Position numbers and translations under genes: made by a program. Below, in pieces: positions 1-8,886 of a DNA stretch of 64,000 nucleotides (within the stretch, counting starts at the first letter, position 1; every line of letters begins with the position of its first letter). The notes beneath the pieces are model-generated. The model was not told where the DNA came from, did no database searches, and saw only the letters and a list, made by a program, of their open reading frames with translations. The DNA is from Denitratisoma sp. (GTDB taxonomy: Bacteria > Pseudomonadota > Gammaproteobacteria > Burkholderiales > Rhodocyclaceae): positions 1,924,458 to 1,988,457 of the forward strand of contig JAVSMO010000001.1 in assembly GCA_032027165.1 (NCBI GenBank), written 5' to 3'.

Positions 1-2
1 AT

Positions 3-572
3 GGCAAACCTGCGGTGAAGGAGGTGCTCGCCGCCGCCGCCGAAGCCGCCGCCAACATCCTCGTCATCGGCCGGCGGCCGCCGCGCGGCGACCTCAAGGA
101 GCGGCTGCTCGGCGACAACGCCGCGCAGATCATCGCCGGCGCGCCCTGCCATGTCCTGATCGCCGGCTGGAAATCCCGCATGTGGCGCCGTCGCATCCTG
201 CTCGCCGCCGACTTCGCGGCCTGCGGCGGCGCCCTCGACATCGCCGCCCAGCTCGCCCGGATCTCCGGCGTGCCGATCACCCTGCTCGCCGCCGGCGACG
301 CCACACCCGAAAGCCGGGCCGCCGACGCCGGGCATGCCGCCGGCCTGCTCGGCATCGAAGGCTGCGCCTGCGACGTGCGGCTGGCCGCCGAGGCGCTCGT
401 TCCGGCGACCCTGCGCGCGGCACAGGAGCTCGAGGCCGACCTGGTCATCCTGTTCGACCAGCGCCGCAAGACCGTCGACCAGATCGTCGGCGCGCTCGAT
501 TGCGCCGTGCTGGTGGTGAAGGTCGGCGTCGACCTGCTCGACATCGAGGCCGCCGTCGCGAAACAGGCCTGA
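3..572 (+). CDS. Universal stress protein family, C-terminal part (runs off the left edge)
   Basis: The reading frame is open from the first bases of the window, so the true start lies outside. The visible part has a UspA-like ATP-binding loop (GRRPPRGDLKERLLG followed by a PCHVL strand), then what looks like a second, more diverged Usp domain from about residue 55 (RRILLAADF). That suggests a tandem Usp protein. Such proteins are cytoplasmic and bind ATP or act in stress survival; nothing here shows a specific role. It ends 82 bases before the adenosyltransferase gene, and a promoter-like sequence lies in that gap, so the two are probably not co-transcribed only. Confidence 0.75.
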   Translation, partial: GKPAVKEVLAAAAEAAANILVIGRRPPRGDLKERLLGDNAAQIIAGAPCHVLIAGWKSRMWRRRILLAADFAACGGALDIAAQLARISGVPITLLAAGDATPESRAADAGHAAGLLGIEGCACDVRLAAEALVPATLRAAQELEADLVILFDQRRKTVDQIVGALDCAVLVVKVGVDLLDIEAAVAKQA

Positions 573-584
573 TGCCGCTGTCGC

Positions 585-613
585 TTGGCCGGCCGTGCGT
601 TACCCGCTAAACT
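585..613 (+). promoter_or_regulatory. Candidate sigma-70 promoter for the adenosyltransferase gene
   Basis: TTGGCC (585-590) and TAAACT (608-613) are separated by 17 bases and lie 41 bases upstream of the adenosyltransferase start. The spacing is ideal and the hexamers are fair. This is a sequence match only. Confidence 0.4.
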
Positions 614-628
614 CGCCGTCCTGCACAG

Positions 629-637
629 ACTGACTTT
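629..637 (-). repeat. AAAGTCAGT repeat copy 1 (intergenic)
   Basis: Core 9-mer on the minus strand, extended to AAAAGTCAGTCTG, in the leader of the adenosyltransferase gene. It is one of ten copies in the window. Confidence 0.7.
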
Positions 638-654
638 TCAGGGGATTCGCGCGC

Positions 655-1206
655 ATGGGCCACCGTCTTTCGAAAATCTACACGCGCACCGGCGACGCCG
701 GCACCACCGGCCTCGCCGACGGCTCGCGCGTCTCCAAGGATTCGGCCCGCATCGCCGCGCTGGGCGATCTGGACGAGCTCAATTCGGTCGTCGGCCTGCT
801 GCTGACGGAGGACTTGCCGGAGGATATCCGCGCGCTATTGACCGGCATCCAGCACGACCTCTTCGATCTCGGCGGCGAAATGGCGATTCCCGGCGCGGCG
901 CTGCTCGATGAAAAGAGCATCGACGGACTGGAGGACGCCATCGACCGCTACAACGCGGACCTTGGACCGCTGAAGGAATTCATCCTGCCGGGCGGCACCC
1001 GCGCCGCGGCGCTGGCGCATCTGGCGCGCGGCGTCTGCCGCCGCGCCGAGCGGCAACTGGTCGGCCTCGCCGCGGCCGAGGCCGTCAGCGAAGCCGGACG
1101 CAAGTACGTAAACCGCCTGTCGGATCTGCTGTTCGTGCTCGGCCGGACGCTGAACCGCCTCGCCGGCCGCAGTGACGTGCTCTGGCAGAAGGATCGGAAG
1201 CGCTAG
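655..1206 (+). CDS. pduO: ATP:cob(I)alamin adenosyltransferase, PduO type
   Basis: 183 residues, the normal length for the PduO/MMAB family. It transfers the adenosyl group of ATP to cob(I)alamin to make coenzyme B12. The N-terminal glycine/threonine-rich ATP loop (IYTRTGDAGTTGLADG, residues 8-23) is intact, as are the helical-bundle signatures DELNS and RRAERQLV and the C-terminal YVNRLSDLLFVLGR. The ATG start follows a weak purine stretch (AGGGGATT). A convergent cyclic-nucleotide-binding gene ends 10 bases after the stop. No B12-dependent enzyme lies beside it, so the adenosylcobalamin user is elsewhere. Confidence 0.93.
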   Translation: MGHRLSKIYTRTGDAGTTGLADGSRVSKDSARIAALGDLDELNSVVGLLLTEDLPEDIRALLTGIQHDLFDLGGEMAIPGAALLDEKSIDGLEDAIDRYNADLGPLKEFILPGGTRAAALAHLARGVCRRAERQLVGLAAAEAVSEAGRKYVNRLSDLLFVLGRTLNRLAGRSDVLWQKDRKR

Positions 1207-1215
1207 GCGACGCTG

Positions 1216-1737
1216 CTAAGCCGCGTCGCTGCCATCGGCGCGGAACACCACCAGCTTGCCGCTGGCCGTACGCAGCCGCTGCGAGAGCAGCAGCACCAGT
1301 TCCATGAGTATCTTGATGCCGAGCCTGGGATTGTCGGCGATGATGCGCGACAGGCCGTCGCGGTCGAGCACGGCGAACAGGGTTTCCTCGAGCGCGATGC
1401 AGGAGGCGAAGCGCGGCTCGCCGTCGATCATGGACATCTCGCCGAGGATCTTGCCCGGCCCGGCCAGGCCGATGCGCCGCGGCACGCCGGCCGGATCGTT
1501 CCTGACGATCTCGCACTGTCCGTCGAGCGGGATCAGCATGAAGTCGCCGCTGTCGCCCTCACGGATGACGATGGCGCCCGCCGGCGCGCGGTAGCAGCGC
1601 ATCTGCGCCGCCAGGATCCCGATCTCGCCGCGCTCGAAGTCCTCGAACAGCCGGATGCGCTCGATGATCTCCAGAATGCGATCGACGAAGGACGTCGCAT
1701 CGCCGAGATGGACCAGGCCGGGGAAACGCTCGCTCAC
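1216..1737 (-). CDS. Cyclic nucleotide-binding domain protein (Crp-like sensor domain without DNA-binding domain)
   Basis: A 173-residue protein made almost entirely of one cNMP-binding beta-barrel (about residues 25-150). The phosphate-binding region reads GKILGEMSMIDGEPRFASC, close to the GExxLL...R(T/S)A consensus of Crp-type pockets. There is no helix-turn-helix after it, so it is not itself a Crp/Fnr regulator. The GTG start at 1737 overlaps the stop of aroG (GTGA), which fixes the start and implies translational coupling. The role is unknown; family members often modulate partner proteins or are cAMP/c-di-GMP-responsive adaptors. Confidence 0.8.
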   Translation of the reverse strand: MSERFPGLVHLGDATSFVDRILEIIERIRLFEDFERGEIGILAAQMRCYRAPAGAIVIREGDSGDFMLIPLDGQCEIVRNDPAGVPRRIGLAGPGKILGEMSMIDGEPRFASCIALEETLFAVLDRDGLSRIIADNPRLGIKILMELVLLLSQRLRTASGKLVVFRADGSDAA

Positions 1738-2879
1738 TCTTTGCCGAGCAGGGCCACGCGGCGGTCGCGCACCGCCTGGGCAAGCAAGTCGAGCAGCGCG
1801 ACCGAATCCTCCCAGCCGAGGCAGGCGTCGGTGATGCTCTTGCCGTACTCGAGCGGCTTGCCCGGCACCAGGTCCTGGCGGCCTTCCTTGAGGTGGGATT
1901 CGACCATGACGCCGAAGACGCGGTCCTCGCCGGCGGCGAGCTGGGCGGCGACGTCGCGCGCCGCCTCCATCTGCCGCCTGAAGTCCTTGCGGCTGTTGCC
2001 GTGGGAGAAGTCGACCATGACGCGCGCGGCGAGGCCGGACGCGCCGAGTTCCTTGCACGCCTTGTCCACGCTGGCCGCATCGTAGTTCGGCTCCTTGCCG
2101 CCGCGCAGGATGACGTGGCAGTCCTCGTTGCCGTTGGTGGACACGATGGCGGAGTGGCCGGACTTGGTCACCGAGAGGAAATGGTGCGGCTGCTGCGAGG
2201 TGCGGATGGCGTCCACCGCGATCCTGATGTTGCCGTCGGTGCCGTTCTTGAAGCCGACCGGGCAGGACAGGCCCGAGGCCAGTTCGCGGTGCACCTGCGA
2301 CTCGGTGGTGCGCGCGCCGATGGCGCCCCAGCTCACGAGATCCGCGATGTACTGCGGCGTGATCATGTCGAGGAACTCGGTGGCCGCCGGCAGGCCCATC
2401 TCGTTGAGCTCGACCAGCAGGTGGCGGGCGATGCGCAGGCCCTCGTTGATCTTGAAGCTGCCGTCCATGCGCGGGTCGTTGATCAGGCCCTTCCAGCCGA
2501 CGGTCGTGCGCGGCTTCTCGAAATACACGCGCATCACCACCAGCAGGTCCTCGGCGAGGCGGTCGGCCTCGGCCTTCAGGCGCATGGCGTACTCGACGGC
2601 GGCGTCGAAGTCGTGCACCGAGCAGGGGCCGACCACCACCAGCAGGCGGTCGTCGGCGCCGTGCAGGATGCGGTGGATGGCCTGGCGCGCGGCGAAGGTG
2701 GTCTCGACCGCCTTCGGCGTCGGCGGAAACTCGCGCAGCAGGTGCGAAGGCGGCGCCACCTCGTGGATGTCGCGGATGCGCACGTCGTCGGTGACGGCGC
2801 GCGGATAGGCCAGGCCGCCCTTCGGACCGGGCATGACGGAGGCGATGTTCGGCTTGCTCGATTTGTTCGGGGGGTTCAT
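1734..2879 (-). CDS. aroG: 3-deoxy-7-phosphoheptulonate synthase (DAHP synthase, class I)
   Basis: 381 residues, slightly longer than E. coli AroG/F/H because of about 30 extra N-terminal residues. It condenses phosphoenolpyruvate with erythrose 4-phosphate at the entry of the shikimate pathway in the cytoplasm. Type I signatures are clear: VVVGPCSVHD near residue 87, FEKPRTTVGWKG, GFKNGTDG, HVILRGGKEPNYD and VMVDFSHGNSRKD. The gene is divergent from the P-type ATPase gene and overlaps the downstream cNMP-binding gene by four bases. Feedback specificity (Phe, Tyr or Trp) cannot be read from sequence alone. Confidence 0.96.
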   Translation of the reverse strand: MNPPNKSSKPNIASVMPGPKGGLAYPRAVTDDVRIRDIHEVAPPSHLLREFPPTPKAVETTFAARQAIHRILHGADDRLLVVVGPCSVHDFDAAVEYAMRLKAEADRLAEDLLVVMRVYFEKPRTTVGWKGLINDPRMDGSFKINEGLRIARHLLVELNEMGLPAATEFLDMITPQYIADLVSWGAIGARTTESQVHRELASGLSCPVGFKNGTDGNIRIAVDAIRTSQQPHHFLSVTKSGHSAIVSTNGNEDCHVILRGGKEPNYDAASVDKACKELGASGLAARVMVDFSHGNSRKDFRRQMEAARDVAAQLAAGEDRVFGVMVESHLKEGRQDLVPGKPLEYGKSITDACLGWEDSVALLDLLAQAVRDRRVALLGKE

Positions 2880-2973
2880 GTTCGGCCGCGCTGCCTGTGA
2901 CTAAGGTCTTGCATTTTAACGCAAAGCCGGCGGACTCGTTGCCGTGCGGCAGGGCGCGCAGGAGAATGGGCGC

Positions 2974-5646
2974 ATGCACCTCCACCAGCTCGGCGCCGAA
3001 CAGGCGCTCGCCAGCCTGAAGACTTCCGCCGCCGGCCTCGATGCGGACGAGGCACGGCGACGGCTGGCGGAGTTCGGACCGAACCATGTCGAAGAGGTCG
3101 GGCGCGAACACCTGCTGCTGCAGTTCGCCCGCGAGTTCACCCACTTCTTCGCCCTCATCCTGTGGCTCGGCGCGGGGCTGGCCTTCCTCGCCGAGCATTT
3201 CGACCCGGGCCAGGGCATGGCGCGGCTGGGCATCGCCATCGTCGGCGTCATCCTCATCAACGGCTGCTTTTCCTTCTGGCAGGAATACAAGGCGGAGCGG
3301 GCTTTGGCGGCGCTGCGTCGCCTGCTGCCGCAGACGGTGCAGGTCGTGCGAGCCGGCGAGGCGACGCGGATCGACGCCGCCGGGCTGGTGCCAGGCGACG
3401 TCGTCCTGCTGCAGGAAGGCGACCAGGTGCCCGCCGACTGCCGCGTCGTCGAGGCCTTCGGCCTGCGCGTGAACACCGCCACCGTCACCGGCGAATCGCT
3501 GCCCAAGGCGCGCGACGCAAAAGTCAGTCCCGAGGAGACGGCGCTCGCGGCGAAGAACCTGCTGCTCGCCGGCACCGCGGTGGTCTCCGGCCAGGCGCGC
3601 GCCGTGGTCTACGCCACCGGCATGCGCACCGAGTTCGGCCGCATCGCCCACCTGACGCAGACGGCGGGCGAGGCCACCTCGCCCCTGCAGCGCGAGATCG
3701 CGCGGTTGTCGCGCCTCGTCGCCCTGCTCGCCACCGGCATCGGCGTCGTCTTCTTCCTCATCGGCCAGGCGCTCGGCCTGCCGTTCTGGGAAAACTTCCT
3801 CTTCGCCGTCGGCATCATCGTCGCCAACGTGCCGGAGGGGCTGCTGCCGACGGTGACGCTGTCGCTGGCGATGGCCACCCAGCGCATGGCGAAACGCAAC
3901 GCCCTGGTGCGCCACCTGCCGGCGGTGGAGGCGCTCGGCTCGACCACCGTGATCCTCTCCGACAAGACCGGCACGCTGACGCAGAACCGCATGTCGGTGC
4001 GGCGGCTCTGGCTCGGCGGCGGGTTGTTTTCCCCCGAGGATCTCGCCGCCCAGCCGAACCTCGCAGCCGACAACCGCGCCCTGTTCGAGAACGCCGCGCT
4101 ATGCCACAACCTGAAGGAGATCGACCGCCACGGCCGGCGCGAGCGGGCGGGCGACCCGATGGAGCTCGCCCTGGCCGAACTGGGCCGGCGCGCGGCCGGC
4201 GCGCTGCCGGGCCACGTCCGCGTCGACGAGCTGCCCTTCGACACCGACCGCAAGCGCATGTCGGTGCTGTGCGACACGCCGCAGGGGCGCGTGCTCTACT
4301 GCAAGGGTGCGCTGGAAACGGTGCTCGCCTGCTGCGACCGCGTGCAGCTCGACGCCGGCATCGTGCCGCTCGATGACGCGGTGCGCACGCGCCTGCTGGC
4401 GGCGCAGGATGAAATGGCGGTAGCCGGCCTGCGCGTGCTGGCCTTTGCCCAGCGCCCGGCCGAGGGCGCCCTGCCCGCGACGGAGGAAGGCCTGCTGCTG
4501 GCCGGGCTGGTCGGGCTGGAAGACCCGCCGCGGCCCGAGGTGCCGGACGCCGTCGCGCGCTGCGCCGCCGCCGGCATCCGCGTCGTCATGGTCACCGGAG
4601 ACCATCCGCACACGGCGCTCGCCATCGCGCGCGAAATCGGCCTGGTGAAATCCGCCCAGCCGGTCGTCGTCACCGGCGATCAGCTACGTCGGATGACGGC
4701 GGAGCAGCTGCAGCTGGCGCTCGACGCCCCGGAGATCCTCTTCGCGCGGGTGGCAGCGGAACAGAAGATGCTGATCGTCGAGGCGCTCAAGCACAAGGGC
4801 GAAACCGTGGCGGTGACGGGCGACGGCGTGAACGACGCCCCGGCGCTGAAGGTCGCGCACATCGGCATCGCCATGGGCCTCTCCGGCACCGACGTGGCGA
4901 AGGAGGCGGCCGACCTGATCCTGCTCGACGACAACTTCGCCAGCATCGTCGCCGCCATCGAGGAAGGCCGCGCGGTGTTCGACAACCTGCGCAAGTTCCT
5001 CACCTACATCCTCACCTCGAACATCCCCGAACTGGTGCCCTATCTCGCCTTTGTCATGTTCAGGATTCCGCTGCCGCTCACCGTCATCCAGATCCTCGCC
5101 GTCGACCTCGGCACCGACATGCTGCCGGCGCTGGCACTGGGCGCCGAGCGGCCCGACCCGGCAGTGATGCGGCGCCCGCCGCGCGCACGCGGCGAGCGGC
5201 TGCTTTCCTGGGGCCTGCTCGCCCGCGCCTACCTGTTCCTCGGCGTGATCCAGGCGGCGGCGGCGCTGGCGGCCTTCTTCCTCGTGCTGCATGCCGCCGG
5301 CTGGCAATACGGCATCGCACTGGACAAGGCCGACCCGCTCTATCTGCAGGCGACCACCGCCTGCCTCGTCGCCATCGTGGTCATGCAGGTGATGAACCTC
5401 TTCCTCTGCCGCCACCCGCTGAAATCCTCGCTCGCCTTCGGCCTGGCGGCGAACCCGCTCATCCTCGTCGGCCTCGCCGCCGAACTGGCCCTGATCCTCG
5501 CCATCGTCTACACGCCGGCAGGCAACTGGCTGTTCGGCACGGCACCGGTCGGTGCCGACGTCTGGCTGCTCGCCCTGCCCTTCGCGGCGGCGATGTGGGG
5601 ACTGGACGAGGCGCGCAAGGCCTGGCTGCGCAGGGCCGGTAAATAA
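2974..5646 (+). CDS. P-type cation-transporting ATPase, P2 family, Na/K-ATPase-like
   Basis: 890 residues from the ATG at 2974, chosen because GGAG precedes it; a GTG at 2944 in the same frame is an alternative. The order is complete: N-terminal cation-ATPase domain, TGES actuator loop (residues 172-175), M4 motif VANVPEGLLPTVT, phosphorylation site DKTGTLTQ (Asp330), hinge TGDGVNDAP (about 615-623) and a six-helix C-terminal domain. The M4 motif and following ALVRHLPAVEALGST resemble Na/K- and H/K-ATPase alpha chains more than SERCA-type calcium pumps (which have AAIPEGLPAVV). The transported ion is therefore probably monovalent, but that is inferred. The gene stands alone and ends in a strong terminator. 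Confidence 0.9.
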   Translation: MHLHQLGAEQALASLKTSAAGLDADEARRRLAEFGPNHVEEVGREHLLLQFAREFTHFFALILWLGAGLAFLAEHFDPGQGMARLGIAIVGVILINGCFSFWQEYKAERALAALRRLLPQTVQVVRAGEATRIDAAGLVPGDVVLLQEGDQVPADCRVVEAFGLRVNTATVTGESLPKARDAKVSPEETALAAKNLLLAGTAVVSGQARAVVYATGMRTEFGRIAHLTQTAGEATSPLQREIARLSRLVALLATGIGVVFFLIGQALGLPFWENFLFAVGIIVANVPEGLLPTVTLSLAMATQRMAKRNALVRHLPAVEALGSTTVILSDKTGTLTQNRMSVRRLWLGGGLFSPEDLAAQPNLAADNRALFENAALCHNLKEIDRHGRRERAGDPMELALAELGRRAAGALPGHVRVDELPFDTDRKRMSVLCDTPQGRVLYCKGALETVLACCDRVQLDAGIVPLDDAVRTRLLAAQDEMAVAGLRVLAFAQRPAEGALPATEEGLLLAGLVGLEDPPRPEVPDAVARCAAAGIRVVMVTGDHPHTALAIAREIGLVKSAQPVVVTGDQLRRMTAEQLQLALDAPEILFARVAAEQKMLIVEALKHKGETVAVTGDGVNDAPALKVAHIGIAMGLSGTDVAKEAADLILLDDNFASIVAAIEEGRAVFDNLRKFLTYILTSNIPELVPYLAFVMFRIPLPLTVIQILAVDLGTDMLPALALGAERPDPAVMRRPPRARGERLLSWGLLARAYLFLGVIQAAAALAAFFLVLHAAGWQYGIALDKADPLYLQATTACLVAIVVMQVMNLFLCRHPLKSSLAFGLAANPLILVGLAAELALILAIVYTPAGNWLFGTAPVGADVWLLALPFAAAMWGLDEARKAWLRRAGK
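3520..3528 (+). repeat. AAAGTCAGT repeat copy 2 (inside P-type ATPase)
   Basis: Extended form AAAAGTCAGTCC. It encodes Ala-Lys-Val-Ser-Pro with codons (AAA, AGT) that are unusual among the GC-rich codons around it. Confidence 0.7.
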
Positions 5647-5672
5647 AAAAGCCGGCCCCGGCCGGCTTTTTT
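5645..5672. terminator. Bidirectional intrinsic terminator
   Basis: AAAAAAGCCGGC, a four-base loop and GCCGGCTTTTTT form a perfect GC stem with A and T tails on the two sides. It sits between the convergent ATPase gene and the PilJ-domain gene and would terminate both. Confidence 0.92.
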
Positions 5673-5688
5673 GGCACCAGGACAACCG

Positions 5689-6483
5689 CTACCTGGCACC
5701 CTGCAGCTTTTCGTACATCCCGGTGGCGTTGTCCATCACCTCGAGGATGCGTTCGCTGGTGGTGGCGACGTTCTGCATCAGCATCGGTTTTTCGCCCTTG
5801 CCCTTCAGCGCGGTCTCGAAGAAATCCCACTGCACGCGCCCGAGCTCGAGCTCCTCCTTGATGGCGCGCGTGTTGATCGACGCGCTTTCCAGTTCCTTGA
5901 AGCCCTCGATGAATTCCTTGCGCGCCTTCTCGAGTTCCGCGGCACCGTTGGCCGGGGCCACCCCCCAGGCGAGTGCCTGGTAGAACTTCGCCATGCGTTG
6001 CGACAGCATGCGCTGGCGGCCGGCGATGTTCACCAGCCGGCCCTGTGTCGTGCCGGCGTGCTTCTCGAGCTGGACCGTGCCGTTGTGGGCGATGCGCAGC
6101 ACCTCCTCGTTGACCTCCATGATGCGCTGCGCCGCCGCCTGGCTCGGCTTGGCGCCGACCAGCAGGTCCTTGTAGCCCAGCCAGGCCCGCTCCAACTGCA
6201 GGTAGGTGTCCTTGATCTCGGCGGTCGGCGCGAAATTCTTGAGCTCCACCAGCTGCTGGTCGAACAGGGAAATGGATGTGTCGAGAATCTTCCTGGAGCG
6301 CGCCGCGTCGACGTTCTGGCCGGCCTGCAGGTAGGCCTTGGCCATGCGCTGCGACAGCATGCGCTGGCGGCCGGCCTTGTTGATGGCGGAGTTGATGTCC
6401 GCGATCTGCGCCTGCGCCTCCGGCACCCCCATCCCGAACACGGCGATGCAGCCGACCACCCAGACGAGCTTGTTGAGGAACAT
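5689..6483 (-). CDS. Periplasmic PilJ/NarX-type sensor-domain protein (copy 1)
   Basis: 264 residues with an N-terminal signal peptide (cleavage probably near AQA-QI, residue 25) and nothing after the sensor region: no HAMP, kinase or chemotaxis signalling domain. Two copies of AGRQRMLSQRMAK (about residues 36 and 153) start two helical halves. This motif is the hallmark of the PilJ N-terminal domain family and resembles the P-box of nitrate sensors NarX/NarQ. It is probably a soluble periplasmic binding or sensing protein that needs a partner. It is a clear paralogue of the gene at 6515-7309, which it follows by 31 bases. Confidence 0.75.
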   Translation of the reverse strand: MFLNKLVWVVGCIAVFGMGVPEAQAQIADINSAINKAGRQRMLSQRMAKAYLQAGQNVDAARSRKILDTSISLFDQQLVELKNFAPTAEIKDTYLQLERAWLGYKDLLVGAKPSQAAAQRIMEVNEEVLRIAHNGTVQLEKHAGTTQGRLVNIAGRQRMLSQRMAKFYQALAWGVAPANGAAELEKARKEFIEGFKELESASINTRAIKEELELGRVQWDFFETALKGKGEKPMLMQNVATTSERILEVMDNATGMYEKLQGAR

Positions 6484-6514
6484 GGGCCTATCCTTTATGC
6501 GATGAAGCGGTTGA

Positions 6515-7309
6515 TCACTTGTTCAGTTTCTCGAACATGGCGGTGACGTTTTCCAGGGCGTCGAGCAGACGCTCGCTGGCGAGCGCCATGCCGGCGGAGC
6601 CGGCCTTGCGGTCGGGCGACTTGCTGTCGAGCAGTGCCTCGACGGCGGTCCATTGCTGGCGGGCCTTCTCGAGCTCGTCCTTGATGTCCTTGGTGGTGGC
6701 GGGGGCCAGCGCCAGGGCGCGCATGCCGACATTGAATTCCTTGCGAGCCTTTTCCAGCTCTGCCTGCGCATTCGCCGGAGCGGTGCCCCAGGCGAGGGCC
6801 TGGTAGAACTTGGCGATGCGCTGCGAGAGCATGCGCTGCCGGCCCGCCATGCCCACCAGCGGGCCGCTTTCCGTGCCGGAGATCTCGACCAGTTGCGTCG
6901 TGCCCTTGTGCGCCAGCTCGAGCACGCGTTCGCTCAGCTCGAGCACCTTGCGGGCGCCTTCCTTGCTGGGCGCCATGCCGATCAGCACGTCCTTGTAGGC
7001 CAGCCAGGCGGTTTCCAGCAGCAGGTAGGTGTTCTTGACGTCGGCATTGGGCGCGTAGTTCTTCAGCTCGACCAGCTGGCGGTCGAAGACGGAAACCGAG
7101 TAGGTCATGTTGCGCCTGGACTGGTCCGCATCGGCGCCCAGGCCGACCTGCAGGTAGGCCTTGGCCATGCGCTGCGACAGCATGCGCTGGCGGCCGGCCT
7201 TGTTGATGGCCTCGTTGACATTGGCGATCTGCGCCTGGGCGTCGTGGGTGGCGGCGTCGAAGCCGACGGCCAGCACGGCAAGGCCGAGTGCGGCAAGCAG
7301 TCTTTTCAT
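6515..7309 (-). CDS. Periplasmic PilJ/NarX-type sensor-domain protein (copy 2)
   Basis: 264 residues, the same length and architecture as its downstream neighbour: signal peptide ending near AQAQI, then two AGRQRML(S)QR(M/I)AK motifs each opening a helical half. The tandem pair probably arose by duplication and forms an operon. Upstream of the start, at 7401-7416, lies an FNR/CRP-like inverted repeat, so oxygen- or nitrogen-oxide-dependent expression is possible. No signalling domain is present, so the output is unknown. Confidence 0.75.
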   Translation of the reverse strand: MKRLLAALGLAVLAVGFDAATHDAQAQIANVNEAINKAGRQRMLSQRMAKAYLQVGLGADADQSRRNMTYSVSVFDRQLVELKNYAPNADVKNTYLLLETAWLAYKDVLIGMAPSKEGARKVLELSERVLELAHKGTTQLVEISGTESGPLVGMAGRQRMLSQRIAKFYQALAWGTAPANAQAELEKARKEFNVGMRALALAPATTKDIKDELEKARQQWTAVEALLDSKSPDRKAGSAGMALASERLLDALENVTAMFEKLNK

Positions 7310-7400
7310 TGGCAGGCTCCCTTCGGCCGCAGTTCGCCCTGGCGGACGGGTTCCGGGTCCGTTCGAAGGCCGTATGCTAGCCGGGCGGTGCCTGCAACTG

Positions 7401-7416
7401 ATTGACGAAAGTCAAT
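7401..7416. promoter_or_regulatory. FNR/CRP-family-like inverted repeat
   Basis: ATTGAC-GAAA-GTCAAT is a perfect 6-base inverted repeat with a 4-base centre, the layout of FNR/ANR/DNR sites (TTGAT-N4-ATCAA) but with C/G at the fifth position. It lies about 92 bases upstream of the PilJ-domain gene and 13 bases after the stop of tldD. Confidence 0.4.
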
Positions 7417-7428
7417 CCTTGAAACCGC

Positions 7429-8862
7429 CTAGCCGGTGCCGCCCACCGTCAGTCCGTCGATGCGCAGGGTCGGTTGGCCCACCCCCACCGGCACGCTCTG
7501 CCCTTCCTTGCCGCAGGTGCCGACGCCCGGGTCGAGCCTGAGGTCGTTGCCGATCATGGAGACGCGGGTGAGCGCATCCGGGCCGTTGCCGATCAGGGTC
7601 GCCCCCTTCACGGGCTGGGTGATTTTTCCGTCCTCGATCAGGTAGGCCTCGGCGGCCGAGAAGACGAACTTGCCGCTGGTGATGTCGACCTGGCCGCCGC
7701 CGAAGTTGGCGGCATACAGGCCCTTCTTCACCGAGGCGATGATCTCCTGCGGATCGCGCTCGCCGTTGAGCATGCAGGTGTTGGTCATGCGCGGCAGCGG
7801 CAGATGGGCGAAGGACTCGCGGCGGCCGTTGCCCGTGGGCGCCACCCCCATCAGCCGCGCGTTGAGCGAATCCTGCAGGTAGCCGGCGAGGATGCCGTCC
7901 TCGATCAGCACGGTGCGCTGCGTCGGGTTGCCCTCGTCGTCGACCGACAGCGAGCCGCGCCGGTCGGGAATCGTGCCGTCGTCGACCACCGTGACGCCGG
8001 GCGCGGCGACGCGCTCGCCGATGCGGCCGGCGAAAGCCGAGCTGCCCTTGCGGTTGAAGTCGCCCTCGAGTCCGTGGCCGATCGCCTCGTGCAGCAGGAT
8101 GCCCGGCCAGCCGCTGCCCAGCACCACCGTCATCTCGCCGGCCGGCGCCGGCCGCGCGGCGAGATTCACGCGCGCCTGGTGCACCGCCTGCCTGGCGTAG
8201 TCGCGCAGCACGGCATCGGTGAAATAGCCGTAGTCGTAGCGGCCGCCGCCGCCCGCCGAGCCCTGCTCGCGGCGGCCATGCTCCTCCATGATCACCGTGA
8301 CGGAGACGCGCACCAGCGGCCGCACGTCGGCGGCGAGATGCCCGTCGGCGCGCGCGATCAGCACCACCTCGTAGACGCCGGCGATGTGCGCCATCACCTC
8401 GACGACGCGGGAATCCTCGGCGCGGGCGAAGCCCTCCAGCCGCTCCAGCAATTTCACCTTCTCGGTATCGGGCAGCGAGGCCAGCGGGTCGGCGGCACCG
8501 TAAAGCGCCGGCGCCGGCTTGCCGGCCCGCAGCGGCGCCTGGCTTTGCCCCCCCTGCGCCGCGATGGCGCGTGTGGCCTGCGCCGCCGACCTCAAAGCCG
8601 GCAGCGAGATCTCGTCGGAGTAGGCAAACGCCGTCTTCTCCCCCGAGATGGCGCGCACGCCGACGCCGCTCTCGATGTTGAAACTGCCCGACTTGACGAT
8701 GCCCTCCTCCAGGCTCCAGGCCTCGGAACGGCTGTACTGGAAATACAGGTCGGCATAATCGAGCCGGTGGCGGCAGAGGTCGCCGAACACCGTTTCAAGC
8801 TGATGCGCGGACAGGTCGAAGGGGGCCAGCAGGCGGGATTCGGCGGTATCGAGATGGTTCAT
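7429..8862 (-). CDS. tldD: Metalloprotease TldD
   Basis: 477 residues, the usual TldD length. TldD pairs with TldE/PmbA to degrade unfolded or leader peptides in the cytoplasm. The zinc motif [11 protein letters not shown] (HExxxH) is intact, as is the glycine-rich C-terminus ([25 protein letters not shown] region). It is the last gene of a yhdP-nitrilase-tldD unit; pmbA is not in the window. The ATG start at 8862 lies 24 bases after the nitrilase stop. Confidence 0.95.
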   Translation of the reverse strand: MNHLDTAESRLLAPFDLSAHQLETVFGDLCRHRLDYADLYFQYSRSEAWSLEEGIVKSGSFNIESGVGVRAISGEKTAFAYSDEISLPALRSAAQATRAIAAQGGQSQAPLRAGKPAPALYGAADPLASLPDTEKVKLLERLEGFARAEDSRVVEVMAHIAGVYEVVLIARADGHLAADVRPLVRVSVTVIMEEHGRREQGSAGGGGRYDYGYFTDAVLRDYARQAVHQARVNLAARPAPAGEMTVVLGSGWPGILLHEAIGHGLEGDFNRKGSSAFAGRIGERVAAPGVTVVDDGTIPDRRGSLSVDDEGNPTQRTVLIEDGILAGYLQDSLNARLMGVAPTGNGRRESFAHLPLPRMTNTCMLNGERDPQEIIASVKKGLYAANFGGGQVDITSGKFVFSAAEAYLIEDGKITQPVKGATLIGNGPDALTRVSMIGNDLRLDPGVGTCGKEGQSVPVGVGQPTLRIDGLTVGGTG

Positions 8863-8886
8863 TTCGTTGTCGTGTCGGGGTGTGTG

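Noticed and set aside
1216-3915. An 899-codon minus-strand open frame crossing aroG and the P-type ATPase
   Set aside because: High GC leaves long stop-free frames. Only its last 173 codons (the cNMP-binding protein) make protein sense; the rest is antisense or out of frame to well-supported genes.
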